Source: Candidatus Sulfotelmatobacter sp. (GTDB lineage: Bacteria; Acidobacteriota; Terriglobia; Terriglobales; Acidobacteriaceae). From it: 10,517 bases of DNA. The stretch's first letter is position 1. Each line of letters begins with the position of its first letter. The notes beneath the pieces are model-generated. The model was not told where the DNA came from and made no database searches. It saw nothing but the letters and a program-made list of their open reading frames with translations. Shown here one piece after another: positions 1 through 7,509 of this stretch. Both the position numbers and the translations under genes were made by a program. The DNA is taken from contig JASIEN010000600.1 of the NCBI GenBank assembly GCA_030045935.1, forward strand, positions 1-10,517, written 5' to 3'.

Positions 1-1
1 G

Positions 2-1900
2 CGCGAAGTCGGCGAACTGAAGGTGCTGCTTCAGGATCTGCAGCAACATGTAGGTGCGGCACCCTCGGAGGAACAGCTCGATCAGCTCAACGAACTGATT
101 GCTCGCTCGCAGCGCAGCTTCAAGGAACTGATTGACTCCTTCGAGGATGCCGCCTGCGCCATGTCACTGGATGGCACAATGCGCACGGTCAATAAAAGTG
201 TCAGCCTGCTGCTGGGTTTGCCGTACACCCAAATTGTTGGGAAGAAGTTTACCGACTTCCTGGAAGAACCCTCGCGCAGCGTTTTGGAAGCCGGGTTGCC
301 GCGTTTCTTGGAAAGAAGGCATTGGGCCGGAAATGTTCGGGTGCGGCTGAAGGATAATCCGCGCGCGCTGTACTTTGATTGCGTGTTTAACGCCATCCTC
401 AAGGGCGGTGAGGTGGTGGGGGTCAGCATTCTGGGCCGTGATGTCACCGAGCAGCATGAAAAGGAACTGCGCTTCACCGAACTGTTCGAAACTTTGCAGG
501 AGGGCGCGTATTTCAGCACTCCCGAAGGAAAATTGCTGGATGCTAATCCCGCACTGATAAACATTTTGGGGTATGCGAATCGAGAGGAGTTGCTGGCAAT
601 CGATCCCAGCCAACTGAATTCTGATTCTTCCCAGCCCCCGATATTGGGCCGTGCTGCCGGCGATCAGGGAGGCGTGCGGGCGAGAGAAATCACGCTGTGC
701 AAGAAAGATGGATCGGCGGCAGTTTTTCTCGATTCCTCGCGTGCAGTGTGGGATTCAGCCGGCAAGCTGGTCCGCTATCAGGGGACGCTAATCGACATCA
801 CGGAGCGGCGCAAGCTGGAACGGCAGCTTCAGCAGCAGGAAGAGTTCCGCCGCCGGCTGTTGGAAAGCTTCCCCGATCTCATACTGGTGATGGATTTGGC
901 CGATCGTTACACATTCGTTAATGCGCGGGTGCGCGACCTGCTCGGGCGTGAGCCCGAAGATCTGCTGGGGAAGAAGGTTTCTGCGACGGACCAGTCGCCC
1001 GAGTTGCTGGAACTATACAAAGAGGTCGTTTCGGGGACGAAGATCTTTGGCACAGCCGAATATGCCGCCCGCCATCGCGACGGCAGTTGGCGTACCATGC
1101 GAGCTACGGCCAGTCAGTTATTCAATGCCGAGTCGCGGCTGGCGGGCGTAATCATGTCCGTGCGCGACATCACGATGGAGAAGAAGCTCGAGCAGCAAAT
1201 CGTGCAGAGCGAACGGCTGGCTGCCATGGGCGCAATGATTGGCGGTGTGGCACACGAGCTGAATAATCCCTTAACCAGCATTCTGGGAGTGAGCGAGCTT
1301 TTGCAGGACAGCCAGAACAATGAGTCGGCGCGCAAGCAGGTTGGCATTCTGCAACAGCAGGCCCGCCGCGCGGCAGAGATCGTTCAGAATCTGACCTATT
1401 TTTCCCGCCCGCCTTCCTCAGGCAAGGCCCGCGTCAGTCTTGTCGAGATCATCGAGCGTACGCTCAACCTGCAGGCCTACTCGCTGAGAAAAAACAACAT
1501 CGCTGTGGACTTTCTTTCCCAGCCCGGGTTGCCGCAAGTCGAGGCAGACCCGCATCAGCTGATGCAGGTATTTTTGAATTTGATTTTGAACGCGGAGCAG
1601 GCAATTCGCGAAGTCCGCGAGCGCGGAACCTTGCGCATTCGCCTGGGCTGCACCGACAATTCCGTCTGGGCCAGCTTTCAGGACGACGGGCCCGGAATTC
1701 CGGCAGAGATTGTGAAGAACATCTTTGATCCGTTCTACACCACGAAACGCCCCGGCCGCGGAACGGGCCTTGGGCTGAGCATTTGCAAAGCCGTGATGAA
1801 AGAACACAACGGCACGATCGAAGCCGCGAATGCCCCCGGTGGTGGAGCACTTTTTACGGTCACCCTTCGCGGAGCGGCGGCTGCTCGGCAGGGAGCATAG
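2..1900 (+). CDS. PAS-domain sensor histidine kinase (5' end missing)
   Basis: This is a two-component sensor kinase that autophosphorylates on histidine and passes the phosphate to a response regulator, which is not in the window. The frame is open to the left edge, so the gene very likely starts upstream. The first possible start, GTG at 23, lies inside a helical stretch and is used here only for numbering. Domains in order: three PAS-like sensor domains (about 35-145, 150-265, 275-390), then the dimerisation/H-box with GGVAHELNNPL (phospho-His H411), then the HATPase domain with N-box N523, G1 box DDGPGIP (554-560), F-box DPFYTT and G2 box GTGLGLSI (580-587). All catalytic boxes are intact. 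No membrane segment is visible, so the part seen is cytoplasmic and probably senses through PAS ligands or redox state. The signal is unknown. The H-box resembles NtrB-like kinases. Confidence in class is high. Confidence 0.95.
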   Translation, partial: REVGELKVLLQDLQQHVGAAPSEEQLDQLNELIARSQRSFKELIDSFEDAACAMSLDGTMRTVNKSVSLLLGLPYTQIVGKKFTDFLEEPSRSVLEAGLPRFLERRHWAGNVRVRLKDNPRALYFDCVFNAILKGGEVVGVSILGRDVTEQHEKELRFTELFETLQEGAYFSTPEGKLLDANPALINILGYANREELLAIDPSQLNSDSSQPPILGRAAGDQGGVRAREITLCKKDGSAAVFLDSSRAVWDSAGKLVRYQGTLIDITERRKLERQLQQQEEFRRRLLESFPDLILVMDLADRYTFVNARVRDLLGREPEDLLGKKVSATDQSPELLELYKEVVSGTKIFGTAEYAARHRDGSWRTMRATASQLFNAESRLAGVIMSVRDITMEKKLEQQIVQSERLAAMGAMIGGVAHELNNPLTSILGVSELLQDSQNNESARKQVGILQQQARRAAEIVQNLTYFSRPPSSGKARVSLVEIIERTLNLQAYSLRKNNIAVDFLSQPGLPQVEADPHQLMQVFLNLILNAEQAIREVRERGTLRIRLGCTDNSVWASFQDDGPGIPAEIVKNIFDPFYTTKRPGRGTGLGLSICKAVMKEHNGTIEAANAPGGGALFTVTLRGAAAARQGA

Positions 1901-1951
1901 AGCGTTTCTCTCATGCCGCGAGCAAAATCAGAATCTCAAACCGCGTCGCTA

Positions 1952-3148
1952 TTAACTTCGTTCGACCGCCATCGCTACCGCATTGCCTCCGCCCAAGCAC
2001 AACGCAGCGATGCCTCGTTTCACATTGCGGCGGGCCATTTCATAGATCAACGTTACTAGCACGCGCGCACCGCTGGCGCCAATGGGATGGCCGATGGCGA
2101 CCGCGCCGCCGTTGACGTTGACTCGGTTCGGATCGAGTCCTAATTCGCGCATCACGCCCAGCGCCTGCACTGAAAAAGCTTCGTTCAGTTCGTACAGATC
2201 GACATCTTCATTCTTCCAGCCGGTTTTTTTCCAGATCTGGCGAACGGCATCGACGGGAGCCATCATCACCCACTTGGGCTCTACTCCGCTGGTCGCCTGG
2301 GCGACAATTCGCACCACGGGGCTCGCACCAAGTTCTTTCGCTCGCGTTGCGCTGGTGACGACAAGGGCGGCAGCTCCATCGTTTACCCCAGGAGCGTTTC
2401 CTGCAGTCACGGTCCCATCTTTCTTAAATGCTGGCTTTAGGGCACGTAGTGTTTCCAGGCTCGCATCTTCGCGCGGCGACTCATCTTTATCGAAGATGAC
2501 CGGCGCTGCACCTTTTTTCTTGGCAGGAATTTCGACGGGAACGATTTGCGATTTGAAGCGGCATTCTTTGATTGCAGAAACCGCTTTGCGATGGGAATTG
2601 AGGGCGAACTCATCCTGCTCTTCGCGAGTGATGCCGTACTTCTCCGCGACGTTTTCGCCGGTGATGCCCATGTGGTAGTCGTTGTAGACATCCCACAATC
2701 CGTCCTGCACCATCGAGTCGATCACCTGTCCGTTGCCGAGGCGATAACCTTTGCGCGCCTGCGGCAGAAGATAGGGAGCGTTGGTCATCGACTCCATGCC
2801 GCCTGCGACCACGATCGAACTATTGCCGGTTTGAATTGCCTGGGCTGCAAGAGCGACCGCTTTTAATCCGGAACCGCAGACCTTGTTGATTGTCATGGCA
2901 CCTGTGGCGGGAGATAATCCGCCGAAGATAGCGGCCTGGCGCGCAGGATTTTGACCCAGCCCGGCGCTGACCACGTTGCCCATGATGCACTCATGGATTT
3001 GATCGGGATTCAAGTTCGCGCGCTTTACGGCTTCGCGCACCACCATCGCGCCGAGCTGCGGTGCGGAGAAATCGCTGAGACTTCCCTGAAACTTCCCTAC
3101 TGGAGTGCGACATCCTGAAATGATGACCACATCATCGAAAGCCGCCAT
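1952..3148 (-). CDS. Acetyl-CoA C-acetyltransferase (biosynthetic-type thiolase, AtoB/PhaA family)
   Basis: A complete 398-aa thiolase, the usual length for the family. It condenses two acetyl-CoA to acetoacetyl-CoA or runs in reverse, feeding ketone-body, polyhydroxybutyrate or fatty-acid metabolism in the cytoplasm. The catalytic residues are all present: nucleophile Cys91 in NKVCGSGLKA, His354 in GHPIGASGAR, and Cys384 in CLGGGNAV. The N-terminus (VIISGCRTPVGKF) and the NGGAVAIGHP block are typical of acetyl-CoA acetyltransferases rather than long-chain 3-ketoacyl-CoA thiolases; exact substrate range is an inference. The ATG start at 3148 is supported by a GGGAG Shine-Dalgarno at 3158-3162 with a 9-nt spacer and by a TATAAT -10 box farther upstream. 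It converges with the histidine kinase (51 bp apart). No pathway partner is adjacent, so it looks monocistronic. Confidence 0.96.
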   Translation of the reverse strand: MAAFDDVVIISGCRTPVGKFQGSLSDFSAPQLGAMVVREAVKRANLNPDQIHECIMGNVVSAGLGQNPARQAAIFGGLSPATGAMTINKVCGSGLKAVALAAQAIQTGNSSIVVAGGMESMTNAPYLLPQARKGYRLGNGQVIDSMVQDGLWDVYNDYHMGITGENVAEKYGITREEQDEFALNSHRKAVSAIKECRFKSQIVPVEIPAKKKGAAPVIFDKDESPREDASLETLRALKPAFKKDGTVTAGNAPGVNDGAAALVVTSATRAKELGASPVVRIVAQATSGVEPKWVMMAPVDAVRQIWKKTGWKNEDVDLYELNEAFSVQALGVMRELGLDPNRVNVNGGAVAIGHPIGASGARVLVTLIYEMARRNVKRGIAALCLGGGNAVAMAVERS

Positions 3149-3181
3149 ATATCAATGCTCCCGCGAAGATTTCGCTTAAAC

Positions 3182-3187
3182 ATTATA
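3182..3187 (-). promoter_or_regulatory. Likely -10 box of the thiolase promoter
   Basis: The minus strand reads a perfect TATAAT here, about 34 bp upstream of the thiolase start codon. Transcription would begin near 3175, giving a short leader of about 27 nt that contains the GGGAG Shine-Dalgarno. A small inverted repeat, GCGAA-GAT-TTCGC (3163-3175), sits at the start of that leader. No good -35 hexamer is seen at 16-18 bp spacing (TCGTTT or ATCGTT), so the promoter is either weak or depends on an activator. Confidence 0.4.
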
Positions 3188-3426
3188 GATGCGCAGACCG
3201 AGAAAACGATTTTGAAGCGAAACCCGCGACTGAGCCACTTGGGAAAGAATCTGTGATGCAGGTGCAGATTTTGTGGAAATGAAAAGCATCGTTCGGGATT
3301 TCACTTTCGTCGTTTCTGTGTTGTGAATTAGTTTGCCGAAGAAAAGTTCTTGACTTTTTACTCTGCGCTCACGTCATCCGGGTGACTTTGGTACAACAGC
3401 GCTCGATCAGAGGGTGCATTTTTTTC

Positions 3427-3457
3427 TTGACTTGAATTTGCATTGACTCTATACAAT
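3427..3457 (+). promoter_or_regulatory. Near-consensus sigma70-type promoter
   Basis: TTGACT (3427-3432) and TATACA (3450-3455) are separated by exactly 17 bp, each one base off the housekeeping consensus. Transcription would begin near 3462. A second TTGACT lies inside the spacer (3443-3448) and a third upstream (3350-3355), but neither has a matching -10 element. The promoter points at the tiny lysine-rich ORF and its terminator, and at no larger gene: the next gene downstream is on the opposite strand. This is the best-formed promoter in the window. Confidence 0.72.
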
Positions 3458-3464
3458 CAAGTAG

Positions 3465-3486
3465 TTGCAACAAAACATCGTTGCAG
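3465..3486 (+). promoter_or_regulatory. Stem-loop or operator at the predicted transcript 5' end
   Basis: TGCAAC (3466-3471) and GTTGCA (3480-3485) form a perfect 6-bp inverted repeat around an 8-nt AT-rich loop (AAAACATC), extendable by one U-G pair. It starts a few bases after the predicted transcription start. It could be a 5'-protecting hairpin in the RNA, or a dimeric repressor site in DNA overlapping the initiation region. The sequence alone does not separate the two. Confidence 0.4.
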
Positions 3487-3523
3487 AATTTTCCATGAAG
3501 AATGGAAGGGAGAATAGAAACCA

Positions 3524-3565
3524 ATGGCAACCAAGAAAAAGGCAAAGAAGAAAAAGAAGCACTAA
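3524..3565 (+). CDS. 13-aa lysine-rich microprotein (candidate)
   Basis: ATG to TAA encodes MATKKKAKKKKKH: eight lysines in 13 residues, with a C-terminal histidine. An AAGGGAG Shine-Dalgarno (3506-3512) precedes it with an 11-nt spacer, slightly long but usable. A strong promoter lies 5' and an intrinsic terminator 3', so the ORF sits in a predicted RNA of about 150 nt. The composition resembles lysine-rich tails of nucleoid or histone-like proteins, which would suggest binding to nucleic acid or another polyanion; this is inference. It does not look like an amino-acid attenuator, because no gene follows on the same strand. The alternative is a small RNA in which the ORF is incidental. Most gene callers would skip it on length. 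Confidence 0.5.
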   Translation: MATKKKAKKKKKH

Positions 3566-3584
3566 CGGGTTGTAGGAAGTCAAA

Positions 3585-3614
3585 GGGGACGCCGAGAGCG
3601 TCCCCAAGTTTTTT
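3585..3614 (+). terminator. Intrinsic (rho-independent) terminator
   Basis: A perfect 8-bp stem, GGGGACGC (3585-3592) with GCGTCCCC (3598-3605), closes a 5-nt loop (CGAGA). It is followed after AAG by six T (3609-3614). It ends the transcript that carries the lysine-rich ORF, 20 nt after its stop codon. Read from the other strand the stem is followed by only TTTGAC, so it may stop leftward helicase transcripts less efficiently. It is the clearest terminator in the window. Confidence 0.85.
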
Positions 3615-3668
3615 GGTTCAAAAACTCGTTACTCTGGCTTTGAATCTTCAGACAGAAGCGGATCGGCT

Positions 3669-6647
3669 TTAGCCCCTGACAGCATTCTTCGCGGGCTCCG
3701 CTTTCCTTGAAATGCTGGGAAGCGGTTTTTCCTGGGCGGGGCACAATCCGCAAAAGGCGCAGAAGTTGCAGTGGTGGCCTGGCTTGGGCTTAAAGTTGGC
3801 TTCCGCGATATTCTTCGATACTTTTGCCACTCTCTCGCGCGCATCCTCGAGTTGAAATTCCATTCGTTTGGAAGACACCTGAACGTTACCTTCGAGATTG
3901 TGGAAGACCAACTCACCGACGTTGTATCCCCACTTCTCGTCCGCGGCCATGGCGTAGATTGAAAGCTGCAGGCTTTCATCGGCGTCCTCCTGAGAACGCG
4001 CTTTTCCGGTTTTGTAATCGATAATTCTGACCGAGCCGTCGGGAGCGCGGTCGATGCGGTCGATCCGTCCGGCAACTTTGACTCCCGCGATCTGAACGTC
4101 AAACCATTCTTCGGTGTGCAAAACTTCGGGCGTGGGAGTGGAGCGAACGCCCGCGAGAAAGTCGCGCAATTGGCTCATTCCTTGCTGCAAGTACAACGCG
4201 CGCTGGTAGGCGTCTTCGATTTGAGCCAGTCCGGGATCTTCGCTGAACAATTCGAGCAGTTGTTCGTCCGACCTCGGCCGGCCCAGTCGCGCGGCATCGT
4301 AATAGGCACGCAGAACGCGATGCATGGCCGCACCGTACTGCATGGCGGCGCTGACCTGTCGTGAGAGCTTCCACTCGCGCTCGAATTTGAATTGCAAAGG
4401 ACAGTTCTCATACGACTCAACCGCCGAGGCACTGAGTTGAGCGCCCAGGCCGTCGATCGCGGGAAGTTCAAGCCAGCCGGGTAGATTCGATTGCGCCGGC
4501 TGCGCGGAGTCGGCCGCTGCGGCGATTTCGATCAGTTCCGGTTGGCAGGGCAAAGCAGACCTTGACCTGAGAAATGATTGCAGCCCGCGGTTGTTAATGA
4601 GTTCGCGCATCAATCCGGCCGGCGTTTTGTCGGCGCCAATTCCCCGCTTGCCGTAAATGTGCAGCGAATCTTTCGCGCGGGTCATGGCAACGTAAAACAG
4701 ACGGCGCTCTTCCTGTTCGTGCAGAGTCTTGTCGTCGCTGATGGTAACCGAGTCGGAATCGCGCAGCTCACGAGGAAATTCAACCAGCGTTTCGCGATAG
4801 CCACAGGGAAACGATCCGCTGTTCGCGCGAAGCACGAAGACATGCGGGAACTCGAGGCCCTTGGCGCCATGCACGGTCATCAGGCGTACGGCGTCTTCGT
4901 CTTCATCGGCGGCAAGGGGAATTTCTCCCCCGGCCTCGCGGAAGTAGTTCAGGTATTCGCAGAATGCGGCCAACGCTTTATCTGTTGTCGTCTTCTTGCT
5001 CTCCCAGTCCTCGGCAAACTTGAGGGCGGCTTGCAATGCGGGGGAGTTGAGGTTCAGATTGAATCTTCTTGCGATCAGATCCAGCGCCCCATGCGCTTCG
5101 TAATTCGATTGCTGAGCTTGTTCTCGCGCGTGACCCACGCAATCGAGAACGGTTCGGCCGCCGGGGATCGAATCGAGCACGCTGGCTAGCGGGACAAAGT
5201 TTCCCTCGCGGGCTTCTTGGGCGATCGCGCGCAAAGCTGTGCGAAGTAGCTCCGGATTTACGTCGAACTGAGGAAGAGCGGCGACGCGAAACAGATTGGC
5301 GTCAGAGGTGAGGTCCACGACGACGGCGGCGCAGGCAAAAAGATCGCGGACCTCCGGCGTCTTACTGATGTCTATGTTTTCGATGGAGAAGGGAATCTGG
5401 CGCTCGGCCAGCTCGCGGACGACATCATCGCGGTGACCGTGTAAACGGTAAATGACGGCAAAGTCTTTCCAGTTGCAGCGCGTGCGCCGGCGGATTTCGT
5501 CGATCATGCTGGCAACATCGGGTGCTTCTGAATCTTTGCCGCTGAAAGCAACGGCCTCGACTGGGGAAGCATTGAAGCTGTGGCCTGCGTTCGCGGCATC
5601 TTCTTCACGTGAGGAAATTAGCGGAGCTCGACGGAACGCGAGCGCGCTTTCGTTTTTTCCGAACACCGGAGGATTCTTATTGATGATGGCGAAGGCGCAT
5701 TGAAGGATTGAGGTAGTGGAGCGGCGGTTTTTACCGAGCACAACCAGGCGGCTCTGGGGAAACTGGCGATAAAAGAGTTGGAAGGCTGCGCTGGAGGCAC
5801 CGCGGAAACGGTAGATGGACTGATCGGGATCGCCGACGCCGAAGACATTTGCCGGCGAGCCGGCAAGGGCTGCGAGAATTTTTACCTGCGCGAAGTTTGC
5901 GTCCTGAAACTCGTCGACCAGGATGAATTGGGCGTGGGCACGCTCGGCGGTCAGAACTCTTTCATCGCTGGTGAGCAGGTCGTAGGCGCCCGTAATCATG
6001 TGGGAGAACGTGCCCAGGTTTCCTTCACGCAGCCAGTGCTCGGTCATTTCGAATACGCGGGAGATCTCCCGGCAGCGGCCGATCACTTCGCTCTGGCCCA
6101 AATGCTCTTTTGATTGGGCTACTCGAGGAATTTCAATACTACCGCGCTCCAGGCAAGCCAGGTAGTCGGCGTATTTTCGCGGAGTAACGAGTTCGTCGTG
6201 GCAGCGGCTGAGGAACTCGAGCAGGTCTCTCAGGAATTTCCCGACGTTGGCGGCCTTTACATAATGCTGCAGGCGGAATTCGTGGATGCGCTTGCGCAGG
6301 TAAATCCAGAGATCGGTTTCGTCGAGGACGCCGAAGTCTTTGCCGGCCCGGTGGAGCAGGCCGTTGCAGTAATCATGGAATGTGGCGCAGTGAATCTGTT
6401 TGCCGACGAGACTTCGCACGCGCTGCTGCATTTCTTTCGCTGCGGCGACGGTGTAGGTGAGCGCGATGATTTCATCGGGCCTGGCATGTCCGTGCTGGAT
6501 GAGATGGGCAATTCGATGCGTGAGGACCGATGTTTTGCCCGTGCCCGCCCCTGCGATGACGAGCATGGGGCCATGAATGTGCTCGATGGCCTCGCGCTGT
6601 CGATCGTCTGGGATGAAGGGTCGCGGGTTGGATTTCGGGAGGGGCAT
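3669..6647 (-). CDS. UvrD/PcrA-like superfamily 1 helicase with C-terminal Fe-S RecB-type nuclease
   Basis: A 992-aa ATP-dependent DNA helicase-nuclease, about 250 aa longer than PcrA/UvrD. Helicase motifs: Q17, Walker A GAGTGKT (33-39), Walker B VDEFQD (244-249), motif III GDPDQSIYRFRG (from 272), motif V VHGAKGLE (592-599) and motif VI AMTRAK (654-659). The C-terminal PD-(D/E)XK nuclease is complete: His776, GRID with D863, D877-Y-K879, and the Q894-xxx-Y898 motif. Cys749 plus CxxCxxCxxC (960, 963, 966, 969) matches the iron-sulfur clamp known from AddB, AdnB and Cas4-type nucleases. The likely role is 3'-5' unwinding and degradation of DNA ends in recombinational repair. No AddA/AddB-like partner is adjacent. 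The ATG is fixed by an in-frame TGA 9 nt upstream; no good Shine-Dalgarno is seen. It is the last gene of the hrcA cluster, 142 bp after rsmE. It is not a plain UvrD. Confidence 0.94.
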   Translation of the reverse strand: MPLPKSNPRPFIPDDRQREAIEHIHGPMLVIAGAGTGKTSVLTHRIAHLIQHGHARPDEIIALTYTVAAAKEMQQRVRSLVGKQIHCATFHDYCNGLLHRAGKDFGVLDETDLWIYLRKRIHEFRLQHYVKAANVGKFLRDLLEFLSRCHDELVTPRKYADYLACLERGSIEIPRVAQSKEHLGQSEVIGRCREISRVFEMTEHWLREGNLGTFSHMITGAYDLLTSDERVLTAERAHAQFILVDEFQDANFAQVKILAALAGSPANVFGVGDPDQSIYRFRGASSAAFQLFYRQFPQSRLVVLGKNRRSTTSILQCAFAIINKNPPVFGKNESALAFRRAPLISSREEDAANAGHSFNASPVEAVAFSGKDSEAPDVASMIDEIRRRTRCNWKDFAVIYRLHGHRDDVVRELAERQIPFSIENIDISKTPEVRDLFACAAVVVDLTSDANLFRVAALPQFDVNPELLRTALRAIAQEAREGNFVPLASVLDSIPGGRTVLDCVGHAREQAQQSNYEAHGALDLIARRFNLNLNSPALQAALKFAEDWESKKTTTDKALAAFCEYLNYFREAGGEIPLAADEDEDAVRLMTVHGAKGLEFPHVFVLRANSGSFPCGYRETLVEFPRELRDSDSVTISDDKTLHEQEERRLFYVAMTRAKDSLHIYGKRGIGADKTPAGLMRELINNRGLQSFLRSRSALPCQPELIEIAAAADSAQPAQSNLPGWLELPAIDGLGAQLSASAVESYENCPLQFKFEREWKLSRQVSAAMQYGAAMHRVLRAYYDAARLGRPRSDEQLLELFSEDPGLAQIEDAYQRALYLQQGMSQLRDFLAGVRSTPTPEVLHTEEWFDVQIAGVKVAGRIDRIDRAPDGSVRIIDYKTGKARSQEDADESLQLSIYAMAADEKWGYNVGELVFHNLEGNVQVSSKRMEFQLEDARERVAKVSKNIAEANFKPKPGHHCNFCAFCGLCPAQEKPLPSISRKAEPAKNAVRG

Positions 6648-6789
6648 TGCGAGTCAGAATAGCATTGGCGGGGCTGTGCAGGGATGGTACTCTCCGGTCT
6701 CTGCGTCGTCGAGAAAGAGCAGATTCCCTCGCCCGTGCCTTAGGGTAGGCTTTCCTGGCTCGCTATCGCTCGCGGCGGAATGACAAGTT
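6648..6789. repeat. rsmE-helicase spacer with a probable dispersed repeat
   Basis: This 142-bp gap has no gene. Its left half shows nothing recognisable. The right half (about 6721-6783), read on the minus strand, begins TTGTCATTCCG, continues with GCGAGCGATAGCGAGC, and ends GAGGGAATCTGC. The ends carry ATTCC (6723-6727) and GGAAT (6777-6781) as inverted repeats. This resembles the GTCATTCCGAGCGAAGCGAGGAATC-like intergenic repeats common in many bacterial genomes (recalled, not searched). No promoter or terminator is evident, so the helicase is probably read through from rsmE. Confidence 0.45.
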
Positions 6790-7509
6790 TTACAACGAAA
6801 CGGTTGCAGACGCGACGATCGCTGTGGCGGCGATAGCGGCGGTTTCGGCGCGAAGGACGGTTGGGCCAAGCGAAGCGGGAGTCCAGCCGGCTTTGCGAAA
6901 CAGGCTCTGTTCGTCGCCTGTCCAGCCGCCTTCGGGGCCGATGGCAAGAACGATGTCGCTGATCGTCGGCTGCGATTTCAGAACATCGAGCAGCATGTTT
7001 GCATTTTCTGTTTCTGAGAGCAGGATTCGAAGGTTGGCCGTGAAGTTTGGAGCTTCGGAGACTTTTAAGGGTGCTGAAATTTCGGGTGGGGCAGAGCCGC
7101 GAGATTGTTCGGCGGCCTGCCGCGCGATGCGACGCCAGCGCTCGACACGCTTCACCGATGCGGCAGCAAGATGGGAATCGGTACGGCGGGCAATGAGAGG
7201 TACGATCTGCGAGACGCCGAGTTCCGTGCATTTCTCGATGGCCCACTCCATGCGGTCGTATTTGAAAATCGAGAGCAGGAGGGCAATTCGGACTGCTGTC
7301 GCGGTGGAAATTTCTTCTCCGAGTTCGAACTCGATGCGGTCGTTTTTTATAGAAGTGATTTTTCCGCGGCGAACGCGGCCGGCAGTGGCGATATCGAATT
7401 CCTGGCCGACGCTGGCACGAAGGGCGCGGATGAGGTGATCGGCGTGAGCACCATTGAGAGCAGCACGGTCTGCGGAGACTTCGTCGGCGATGAAGCGGCG
7501 GCGGGTCAA
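6790..7509 (-). CDS. rsmE: 16S rRNA (uracil-1498-N3)-methyltransferase RsmE
   Basis: A 239-aa SPOUT-class methyltransferase that uses S-adenosylmethionine to methylate N3 of U1498 in 16S rRNA of the assembled 30S subunit. The N-terminal PUA-like domain (about 1-75) begins with the family pattern TRRRFI. The C-terminal trefoil-knot domain carries AIGPEGGWT (cofactor loop) and LGPTVLRAETAA, both diagnostic. Length is typical. The start is TTG at 7509: an in-frame TGA lies 9-12 nt upstream and no ATG or GTG allows the conserved N-terminus. No convincing Shine-Dalgarno precedes it, because the bases immediately upstream are the heptad repeat of the dnaJ-rsmE gap. Initiation may rely on coupling to or reinitiation after dnaJ. 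An rsmE after dnaJ is a familiar arrangement in heat-shock clusters. Confidence 0.95.
   Translation of the reverse strand: MTRRRFIADEVSADRAALNGAHADHLIRALRASVGQEFDIATAGRVRRGKITSIKNDRIEFELGEEISTATAVRIALLLSIFKYDRMEWAIEKCTELGVSQIVPLIARRTDSHLAAASVKRVERWRRIARQAAEQSRGSAPPEISAPLKVSEAPNFTANLRILLSETENANMLLDVLKSQPTISDIVLAIGPEGGWTGDEQSLFRKAGWTPASLGPTVLRAETAAIAATAIVASATVSL

Larger units (their letters stand above)
3149..3668. other. 520-bp intergenic region with divergent promoters and a small transcription unit
   Basis: No conventional gene is present between the thiolase start and the helicase stop. The left part (to about 3200) holds the thiolase promoter and leader. The middle (about 3200-3420) shows no gene, but includes one copy of TTCTTGACTT (3347-3356) that recurs at 3424-3433 in the strong rightward promoter. 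The right part (3427-3614) is a self-contained rightward unit: promoter, stem-loop, Shine-Dalgarno, 13-codon ORF and terminator, annotated separately. The last 54 bp before the helicase stop show nothing recognisable. Base composition is distinctly more AT-rich than in the flanking genes. Confidence 0.7.

Noticed and set aside
1882..1897. TGCTC/GAGCA hairpin at the end of the histidine kinase gene as a terminator
   Set aside because: The stem is only 5 bp, lies before the stop codon and is not followed by a real T-run. No clear terminator was found between the two convergent genes.
3279..3326. 15-codon ORF (+) starting MKSIVRD in the intergenic region
   Set aside because: No convincing Shine-Dalgarno, promoter or terminator is tied to it; an ORF this short is expected by chance.
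3350..3378. Second rightward promoter from TTGACT at 3350
   Set aside because: At 16-18 bp spacing the -10 position reads GTCATC or similar, far from TATAAT.
3524..3614. Lysine attenuation leader (Lys-rich peptide plus hairpin)
   Set aside because: There is no downstream gene on the same strand, and no alternative antiterminator pairing was found.
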